Part shown: positions 6,067 to 12,248 of the stretch, one piece after another
How positions within the stretch are numbered: position 1 is the stretch's first letter
Layout: each line of letters starts with the position of its first letter
Assembly (NCBI GenBank): GCA_015064425.1
Contig: SVSF01000045.1
Location: 1 to 14,278 of the forward strand
Origin: Oscillospiraceae bacterium
Lineage (GTDB): Bacteria > Bacillota_A > Clostridia > Oscillospirales > CAG-272
Direction of reading: 5' to 3'
Length of the DNA: 14,278 bases
Made by a program: the position numbers and the translations under genes
The notes under the pieces: model-generated
Seen by the model: the letters and a program-made list of their open reading frames with translations, nothing else
Told to the model about the DNA's origin: nothing
Database searches by the model: none

Positions 6067-6095
6067 TTGACAAGGAATTTTTGTTTTGGTATAAT
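6067..6095 (+). promoter_or_regulatory. Perfect consensus sigma-A promoter pointing antisense into queG
   Basis: TTGACA (6067-6072), exactly 17 bp, then TATAAT (6090-6095): twelve of twelve consensus positions at ideal spacing. Transcription would begin near 6102 and run rightward across the 3' end of the minus-strand queG-like gene. There is no plausible coding start with a ribosome binding site nearby. It could make an antisense RNA to queG, serve as a distant promoter for the topoisomerase-addBA operon, or be left over from a lost gene. Confidence 0.8.
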
Positions 6096-6113
6096 ATGTA
6101 TATAGTTTGATGT

Positions 6114-6887
6114 TTAAGTAAATATTTCAATATTGCGCTCTGCGGCGGCTCTGCCGCGCCAGGAATAGGCGCGTTTTTTGAAGTCTTCCTCGGTCATTCC
6201 GTCAAGTATCTCCCTTGTGAGGAAGGGGATGCGTTCTTCCGTGAAGAAGGGAATGGGCGTTTCCTTTATTCCTTCGTTCAAGGGGCAGGCGGATTGGCAG
6301 ATATCACAGCCCCAGAGGGAGCGGGTGAGTCTCAGCTTTTTCTGCTCCGTCTCCGTCAGCTCTCCTTTTTTCTGACCGATAGCGGAGAGGCATTCTCCAT
6401 CAGCCTTCGGGCAGGCGCGGGAGCATTTTCCGCAGTGGTGACAGCCCTTTATCTCCGAAAGTGAATAGGGAAGGGATGCATCGGTAATTATCTCGCCGAT
6501 AAAGACATAGGAGCCGTATTTTCCGTTTATCAAAAGTCCGTTATCTCCTATGATGCCGAGTCCTGCTTTTGCGGCGGCCTCTCTCTCGTATATGGGGGAG
6601 TGGTCGGAGAAGCCCTTGAAGCTGCTTTGAGGATAAAGCTCCTTAAGGCGGGGCAGTATTCTTTCGAAGAGCTCTTTCATATAAAAGTGGTAGTCCCGTG
6701 GTACGGCGTAAAGGGAAATGTTTCTTTCCCTCTCGTCCTTAAAGAAATAGGGCACTAAAAAGATCAATACGTTTTTCGGCTCAAAGCAGAGCTCTCTCAA
6801 GAGATGCTCTTTGTTTATCCTGCACTCCGAGAGAGGCAGGGAGGCGCAGAATTCGATATTTTCATTTAAAAAAATACTGCGGTACAT
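6114..6887 (-). CDS. queG: Short epoxyqueuosine reductase (QueG)-like double [4Fe-4S] protein
   Basis: QueG reduces epoxyqueuosine to queuosine in tRNA wobble position 34, using cobalamin and two [4Fe-4S] clusters. I start the protein at the ATG complementary to 6885-6887, which has GGAGG six bases upstream; an in-frame start at 6950 lies inside the promoter. Of 257 residues, the N-terminal half corresponds to the cobalamin-binding domain (DUF1730), with FSDHSPIYERE at 93-103 and GLGIIGDNGLLI plus YGSYVFIGEI at about 109-133, both family signatures. The cluster domain has C149, C152, C155, C159, C166 and C194, C197, C201 with CP turns. The protein is much shorter than E. coli QueG (about 380 residues) because the C-terminal HEAT-like tail is missing, a compact form I believe occurs in Clostridia. 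True tRNA epoxyqueuosine activity is therefore likely but not certain. It is convergent with the lipoprotein block and divergent from the topoisomerase operon. Confidence 0.85.
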   Translation of the reverse strand: MYRSIFLNENIEFCASLPLSECRINKEHLLRELCFEPKNVLIFLVPYFFKDERERNISLYAVPRDYHFYMKELFERILPRLKELYPQSSFKGFSDHSPIYEREAAAKAGLGIIGDNGLLINGKYGSYVFIGEIITDASLPYSLSEIKGCHHCGKCSRACPKADGECLSAIGQKKGELTETEQKKLRLTRSLWGCDICQSACPLNEGIKETPIPFFTEERIPFLTREILDGMTEEDFKKRAYSWRGRAAAERNIEIFT

Positions 6888-6899
6888 TTTATGCCTCCG

Positions 6900-6908
6900 T
6901 GGTATGAT
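6900..6908 (+). promoter_or_regulatory. Possible extended -10 promoter of the topoisomerase-addBA operon
   Basis: TGG followed by TATGAT (6903-6908, five of six, with the extended TGn motif) lies about 65 bp before the ATG at 6974. There is no -35 box at the right distance. It would overlap, in the opposite direction, the start region of queG transcription. Confidence 0.35.
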
Positions 6909-6921
6909 ACAGTCAATAATA

Positions 6922-6950
6922 ATTATATAAAGATATAAGGGCTTTGTCAA
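6922..6950 (-). promoter_or_regulatory. Perfect consensus sigma-A promoter of queG
   Basis: On the minus strand TTGACA (6950-6945), 17 bp, TATAAT (6927-6922): all twelve consensus positions at ideal spacing. Transcription would start near 6915, about 28 bases before the start codon. Its -35 lies within a hairpin-forming repeat (6940-6958) next to the ribosome binding site of the divergent gene. Confidence 0.9.
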
Positions 6951-6958
6951 TCAAAGCC
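6940..6958. promoter_or_regulatory. Inverted repeat over the queG -35 box and next to the topoisomerase RBS
   Basis: GGCTTTG (6940-6946) and CAAAGCC (6952-6958) are perfect inverted copies around a 5-bp centre. As DNA it covers the queG -35; as RNA on the plus strand it makes a hairpin just before the GGGAG at 6961-6965. It could be an operator shared by both divergent units. Confidence 0.4.
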
Positions 6959-6973
6959 GAGGGAGAAAAGATA

Positions 6974-8965
6974 ATGCCAAAAAAAGAATACGGCGAACAG
7001 AGTATTTCCCAGCTTAAGGGTGCGGACAGGGTAAGAAAGCGCCCTGCGGTAATTTTCGGTTCCGACGGACTTGAGGGCTGCGAGCATTCCGCTTTCGAGA
7101 TAATCTCAAACTCCGTGGATGAGGCTCGCGAGGGCTACGGAAGCGTTATCAACATTACTGCGTACAACGACAATTCCATAGAGGTAGAGGACTTCGGACG
7201 CGGCGTACCTCTCGACTATAACGAGAAGGAAGGGCGCTACAACTGGGAGCTGGTCTTCTGCGAGCTTTATGCGGGAGGAAAGTACGAGAACAACTCGGGA
7301 GACGCGGCATACAAGTATTCTCTGGGACTTAACGGTCTCGGTGCCTGCGCTACCCAGTACAGCTCGGAGTATATGCACGTGCGCTCCTGCAACGGCGGCT
7401 TCCTTTACGAAATGGATTTTAAGAAGGGCGAGCCTGACGGGGAGCTTAAAAAGACTCCTCTTACAAAAAAGAAGAGCGGTACTCTCATCCGTTGGAAGCC
7501 CGACCTTGAGGTATTTACGGATATTGCTATACCCAAGGAATTTTATACGGATATTTTAAGAAAGCAGTCTGTGGTCAACTCCGGAATAAAGTTCAGCTTC
7601 CATTGGCAGAACGAGGACGGTTCCTTTGAGGACTACGACTATCTTTACGAGAACGGAATTACCGACTACGTAAAGGAGCTGGCGGGAGAATCATCTCTTA
7701 CAGAGCCCGTTTTCTGGAAAACGGAGACTAAGGGCCGCGACAGAGACGACAAGGACGATTACAATCTCAAGATGGAGATATCCTTCTGTGCCTCCAATAC
7801 GGTGAACGTAATAGAATATTACCACAACTCAAGCTTTCTTGAACACGGAGGTTCTCCCGACAAGGCGGTCAAGACCGCTTTCGTGTACAGCGTGGACAAG
7901 TATCTGAAGTCTCAGGGAAAGTACAACAAGAATGAGTCGAAAGTGACATTCTCCGATATTGAGGACTGTCTGGTACTGGTCACAAACAGCTTTTCCACCC
8001 AGACTTCCTACGCCAATCAGACGAAAAAAGCCATAACCAACACCTTTATAGCGGAAGCTATGACGGATTTTCTGAAACACAGTCTTGAGATATACTTCAT
8101 AGAGAAACCCCGTGAGGCGGACAAGATATGCGGTCAGGCACTTATCAACAAGCGCAGCCGTGAGAATGCGGAAGCCACAAGGCTTGACATCAAGAAGAAG
8201 CTTTCGGGAAAGATAGATCTTACCAACCGTATAGAAAAGTTTGTTAATTGCCGTTCCAAGGACAAGAATGAACGCGAGCTGTATATAGTCGAGGGCGACT
8301 CTGCCTGCACTTCCTGCCGTCTTGCGAGAAATTCGGAATTTCAGGCAATAATGCCAGTAAGAGGTAAGACGCTCAACTGTCTCAAGAGCCCGGAGCACAA
8401 GATATTCAAAAGCGAGATAATCGTTGATCTTTTGAAGATATTCGGATGCGGAGTTGAGATAAAGACGAAGAACAAGAGCGATTCTATGCCCTTTGATCTT
8501 GAAGCTCTCCGCTGGAGCAAGATAATCATCTGTACCGATGCGGACGAGGACGGCTTCCAGATAAGGACCCTTCTTCTTACCATGTTTTACAGGCTCCTGC
8601 CTACTCTCATAAAAGAAGGCAAGATATTCATTGCCGAAACACCCCTTTTCGAGATACGCTATAAGCAGAAGGGCGAGTCCAAGATACGCTTTGCTTACGA
8701 TGAAAAGGAAAAGCAGCAGATATTGAACGAGATAGGCGACGTAAAATATACTCTCTTAAGATCAAAGGGTCTCGGTGAGAACGAGGCGGATATGATGTCT
8801 CTTACCACTATGAATCCCGCAACGAGAAGGCTTATTCAGGTGAGCCCTGCCGATGCGGAGATGACAGCTTATATCTTTGAGACTCTTTTGGGAGACGATC
8901 TTGCGGAGCGTAAGGATTATATTGCAAAGAACGGCTACAAGTACGTTAAGGATGCAGACGTGTAA
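6974..8965 (+). CDS. Type IIA topoisomerase B subunit (divergent GyrB/ParE family)
   Basis: This 663-residue ATPase subunit belongs to the gyrase/topoisomerase IV class. I chose the ATG at 6974, which has GGGAG upstream. The start at 6944 lies in the hairpin, and the 6974 start gives E. coli GyrB numbering: E42, N46 and D49 of the ATP-binding N-box, then D73, G75, R76, G77 and P79 of the next GHKL motif. The GLNGLGA glycine lid, the Q349-T350-K351 transducer loop, the TOPRIM glutamate E440 (EGDSA), metal ligands D522 and D524 (TDADED), and a C-terminal KGLGE/TTMNP segment follow. Departures include DFGRG for the usual DNGRG, EGDSACTS for EGDSAGGS, and DEDGFQIR for DVDGAHIR. Catalytic acids are kept, so it is probably active. 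It is expected to need an A subunit (GyrA/ParC-like), which does not follow. addB begins 19 bp downstream. I cannot tell ParE from a third paralogue, so no symbol is given. Confidence 0.9.
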   Translation: MPKKEYGEQSISQLKGADRVRKRPAVIFGSDGLEGCEHSAFEIISNSVDEAREGYGSVINITAYNDNSIEVEDFGRGVPLDYNEKEGRYNWELVFCELYAGGKYENNSGDAAYKYSLGLNGLGACATQYSSEYMHVRSCNGGFLYEMDFKKGEPDGELKKTPLTKKKSGTLIRWKPDLEVFTDIAIPKEFYTDILRKQSVVNSGIKFSFHWQNEDGSFEDYDYLYENGITDYVKELAGESSLTEPVFWKTETKGRDRDDKDDYNLKMEISFCASNTVNVIEYYHNSSFLEHGGSPDKAVKTAFVYSVDKYLKSQGKYNKNESKVTFSDIEDCLVLVTNSFSTQTSYANQTKKAITNTFIAEAMTDFLKHSLEIYFIEKPREADKICGQALINKRSRENAEATRLDIKKKLSGKIDLTNRIEKFVNCRSKDKNERELYIVEGDSACTSCRLARNSEFQAIMPVRGKTLNCLKSPEHKIFKSEIIVDLLKIFGCGVEIKTKNKSDSMPFDLEALRWSKIIICTDADEDGFQIRTLLLTMFYRLLPTLIKEGKIFIAETPLFEIRYKQKGESKIRFAYDEKEKQQILNEIGDVKYTLLRSKGLGENEADMMSLTTMNPATRRLIQVSPADAEMTAYIFETLLGDDLAERKDYIAKNGYKYVKDADV

Positions 8966-8984
8966 GTTTTAAAGGAGTAAGCCG

Positions 8985-11900
8985 ATGCTTGAATTTATCT
9001 GCGGTGCCAAGGGCAGCGGAAAAAGCAGTGTCATTTACAAAAGGATAGGAGAGGATCTTGCGGCGGGGAAAAGGGTCATCCTTCTTGTTCCCGAGCAGCT
9101 CAGCGCTACTGCTGAGACTACGGCGGTCCGTGAGGCGAGAGGTATTTCGGTAAAGGACCTCAGCATAAGCAGCTTCAAGAGACTCAGCAATACGGTGCTC
9201 CGTACCTACGGAGGACTTGCATACAAATATATAGACAAGGGCGCAAGGGTACTCGTTATGTGGCGGGTGCTCAGCGCCCTTATGCCTTTTCTTGAAGAAT
9301 ACGGCGGGGCAGAGGCGGATGCGGAGCTTTCAAAGCTGATGCTTTCTGCGGTGAACGAATTCAAGACCTACGGCATAGATACGGGGAAGCTTTCTGAGAT
9401 GGCAAGGGACAAGAGTATTCCCGAAGGACCTCTTAAGAGAAAATTAAACGATCTTTCCCTTATCTATTCCGCATACGAGGCGGAGATAAAGGCTATGGAC
9501 TATGCCGATACGGCAGACGATCTGAAGAGGCTTAAAGAGGCTCTTGACGGAAGAGACTACTTTAAGGGCTGCTCTGTGTATGCGGACGCCTTCTACGGTT
9601 TTACCGAGGAGGAGTATGGTGTGCTTGAGCACATAATACGGGGTGCGGACAAGTTTACGGTCAGCGTTTGCACCGACCCCAAAAGGGAAAGGCTCATTTT
9701 CAGCGGATGCGAAAGAATGAAGAGGGAGCTCTGCGATATTGCGAAGAGAAATTCTGTGGAGATAGGCGGGGATACGCTTCTCGAGACCTCTCTTTCCTCA
9801 GAAAAGGATGCCCTCAGATATCTTGGAGAAAATCTTTGGGAGGACGGAGCGGCTCCATATGCGGGAGAGCTCAGTCCCATACGGATAATTGAATGTGAGA
9901 ACGCTTATGCCGAGGCTGAAGCCGTGGCTCAGGATATTGCAAGACGTGTAAGAGAAGGTGCGAGATACCGAGATCATACGGTAATTGCAAGAAATGCGGA
10001 TGCATACGAGGGCATTATCGATACGGAGCTTGAAAGGTACGGCATACCTTGCTTTATGTCCCGCAAGGAGGAGCTTAAGACTAAGCCGGTCATCAAGCTC
10101 ATATATTCCGTTCTGCGCATAGCGGACGGAGGCTTCAGACGTGACGATATAATATCTTATATAAAGACCGGTCTTACGGGCGTGGACCCTTATGACTGCG
10201 ACGTTTTTGAAAATTATCTCAGGCTCTGGAACGTGGGAGGCTTACGCTTCTACGACGGAGACGATTGGAATATGAATCCCGACGGCTATTCGGCAGAGGT
10301 GTCCTCCTACGGCAGCGAGATACTTTGTACCGTAAACCGTGTAAGGGAAAAAATAAGCCTCCCTCTTATGAAGCTTTACGAGAAGCTCAAGGGCAGACAT
10401 ACGGTGAAGGAGCTTACGCTCTCCCTTTACGAATTTTTAGAGGAGACAGAGGCGGGAGAGCGCTGTGCCGAAGAGGAGGAAGGGACAGCCCTCTGGAACT
10501 GCCTTATGGGAGTGTTTGACAGCCTTGTGAACTCTATCGGAGATACGGAGACGGATACGAAAAATTATATTTCTCTGTTCTCCATGCTGGTGGAGGAAAG
10601 CAGTATAGGCAGGATACCCCAGACGGGGGACGAGGTGCTTATAGGAAGTGCGGATTCCCTGCGTACTCCTTACGTTAAGACGGTATATCTTCTCGGCGTT
10701 TGCGAGGGGGAGTTCCCCGGAACCGCTGCGGAAAACGGAATATTTACCGATGCGGAGAAGATATTTCTTGAAAATGCGGGATACAGGGTGTCAAAGAATA
10801 TGGAGCTTCAGAACGTTGACGAGATGCTCTATTTTTATAATGCTCTTTCTTGCGCCAGAGAATCGGCGGTAATATGCTACCCCGTTTCAAAGATAAGCGG
10901 AGAGAACCTTAAGCCTTCGTCTGTGCTTGAGTGGTTCGAGGACAGAATGGGCGTAAAAAAGGAGAATTATTCGGACAGAGATATATTCTCCCGTGTATGG
11001 AGCTATGAGCCTGCATTTGAGCTTGCTTTGCGCTATCCCCGTGATCCTGCAGCCAAGGTGCTGTCGAAAATATATCTTTCCGACGAGAGCTACCGTTCAA
11101 GGCTTGAGCATTCGGGCATATCGGTGACGGCGGAGAAAGAATCCGTAAGCGATGCCCTTGCTTCGGAAATATTCAAGGACGAGCTTATCATGTCTCCTTC
11201 GAGACTTGAAAAATACGTTCTCTGCAAGTTCGAATACTATTGCAAGTATGTTCTGAAGATAAAGGAAGAGGAAAAGATCAGCTTCGGACCCGCAGATACG
11301 GGTACCTTTATCCATCACGTTCTGGAGAACTTTCTCCGTGAGAGAGTGCTTATGGGCAATGCCTTTGAGGAGGCTATGAGCCTTAAGGATATAGAGGCTG
11401 AGATAGACAGGATAACGGAGGAGTATTACGATTCCGTCTGCGGCTCGGACAAGATCAAAACCGGAAGGCTGTCCTCGGAATTCAAGCGCTTGAAGAGGGC
11501 GGCGGCACTTACGGCGGAGGACGTTTACAACGAATTTACCGAGAGTCTTTTCAGACCCGCCTGCTTTGAGCTTGAAATAGCCGACAAGGATGGTGCGGTG
11601 TCTCCTCTTTCCGTGGATATCGGAGGCGGCAGACGTATTAAGATAAAGGGCTTTGCCGACAGAGTAGACACTTATGAAAAGGACGGAAAGACCTACGTAA
11701 GAGTGGTGGACTACAAGACGGGAGGCAAGGATTTCCTTCTTTCCGACGTAAAAATGGGACTGAGTCTGCAGATGCTTATGTATCTGTACTCCGTATGTCT
11801 TGACCCTGAAAAGAAGCTGCTTGATATTATTGGAAAAGACAAGGACACGGAGCTGGTTCCCGCAGGGGTCATATACTGCAGAGGTAAGAGCGCAAAGCCT

Positions 11901-12236
11901 TCCTTAAGCTCCTCGGCTTCTGCTGCGGAGGCAGGATCTGAGGCGAAAAAGGAGCTTGACCGAAAAGGCGTGGTATTGAACGATCCCGATATACTTACGG
12001 CAATGACGAAAAGCGGAAATGGCAGATATCTTCCCGGTAAGAGAACGAAGGAGAACTATTATCTTGACGGAGAGGGCTTTGATGCGCTTCTCTGTGAACT
12101 GAAGGACTCCCTTAAGAAGATATGCAATGATATGTACGGCGGAAGGGCAGATGCGGATCCCATAAGAAACACACACCACAACGACTGCGAGCACTGTCCC
12201 ATGAAGCCCATATGCAGAAAAGAAAGATACGAATAA
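8985..12236 (+). CDS. addB: ATP-dependent helicase/nuclease subunit B
   Basis: AddB pairs with AddA to resect double-strand breaks and, in studied species, to recognise Chi. The ATG at 8985 has a strong AAAGGAG seven bases upstream. Of 1083 residues, residues 7-14 (GAKGSGKS) are the Walker A motif near the extreme N-terminus, as usual for AddB, and later helicase motifs are degenerate. The C-terminal RecB-type nuclease has GTFIHHVLE with H777-H778 and the catalytic VVDYKTG (D909, K911). Four cysteines, C747 and C1068, C1071, C1077, match the AddB [4Fe-4S] staple that closes the nuclease domain (one early Cys, then C-x2-C-x5-C at the end). Length is close to the family's usual 1100-1170. It lies 19 bp after the topoisomerase gene and 12 bp before addA, so the three are probably co-transcribed. 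Function is secure from motifs and from the addB-addA order typical of Firmicutes. Confidence 0.97.
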   Translation: MLEFICGAKGSGKSSVIYKRIGEDLAAGKRVILLVPEQLSATAETTAVREARGISVKDLSISSFKRLSNTVLRTYGGLAYKYIDKGARVLVMWRVLSALMPFLEEYGGAEADAELSKLMLSAVNEFKTYGIDTGKLSEMARDKSIPEGPLKRKLNDLSLIYSAYEAEIKAMDYADTADDLKRLKEALDGRDYFKGCSVYADAFYGFTEEEYGVLEHIIRGADKFTVSVCTDPKRERLIFSGCERMKRELCDIAKRNSVEIGGDTLLETSLSSEKDALRYLGENLWEDGAAPYAGELSPIRIIECENAYAEAEAVAQDIARRVREGARYRDHTVIARNADAYEGIIDTELERYGIPCFMSRKEELKTKPVIKLIYSVLRIADGGFRRDDIISYIKTGLTGVDPYDCDVFENYLRLWNVGGLRFYDGDDWNMNPDGYSAEVSSYGSEILCTVNRVREKISLPLMKLYEKLKGRHTVKELTLSLYEFLEETEAGERCAEEEEGTALWNCLMGVFDSLVNSIGDTETDTKNYISLFSMLVEESSIGRIPQTGDEVLIGSADSLRTPYVKTVYLLGVCEGEFPGTAAENGIFTDAEKIFLENAGYRVSKNMELQNVDEMLYFYNALSCARESAVICYPVSKISGENLKPSSVLEWFEDRMGVKKENYSDRDIFSRVWSYEPAFELALRYPRDPAAKVLSKIYLSDESYRSRLEHSGISVTAEKESVSDALASEIFKDELIMSPSRLEKYVLCKFEYYCKYVLKIKEEEKISFGPADTGTFIHHVLENFLRERVLMGNAFEEAMSLKDIEAEIDRITEEYYDSVCGSDKIKTGRLSSEFKRLKRAAALTAEDVYNEFTESLFRPACFELEIADKDGAVSPLSVDIGGGRRIKIKGFADRVDTYEKDGKTYVRVVDYKTGGKDFLLSDVKMGLSLQMLMYLYSVCLDPEKKLLDIIGKDKDTELVPAGVIYCRGKSAKPSLSSSASAAEAGSEAKKELDRKGVVLNDPDILTAMTKSGNGRYLPGKRTKENYYLDGEGFDALLCELKDSLKKICNDMYGGRADADPIRNTHHNDCEHCPMKPICRKERYE

Positions 12237-12248
12237 GGTATTGAGGAT

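Noticed and set aside
6888..6950. N-terminal extension of the queG-like protein
   Set aside because: It overlaps the perfect promoter boxes; the GGAGG before the ATG at 6887 decides the start.
7829..8398. 189-codon minus-strand ORF
   Set aside because: It lies wholly inside the GyrB/ParE-like gene, whose frame carries all the conserved motifs.
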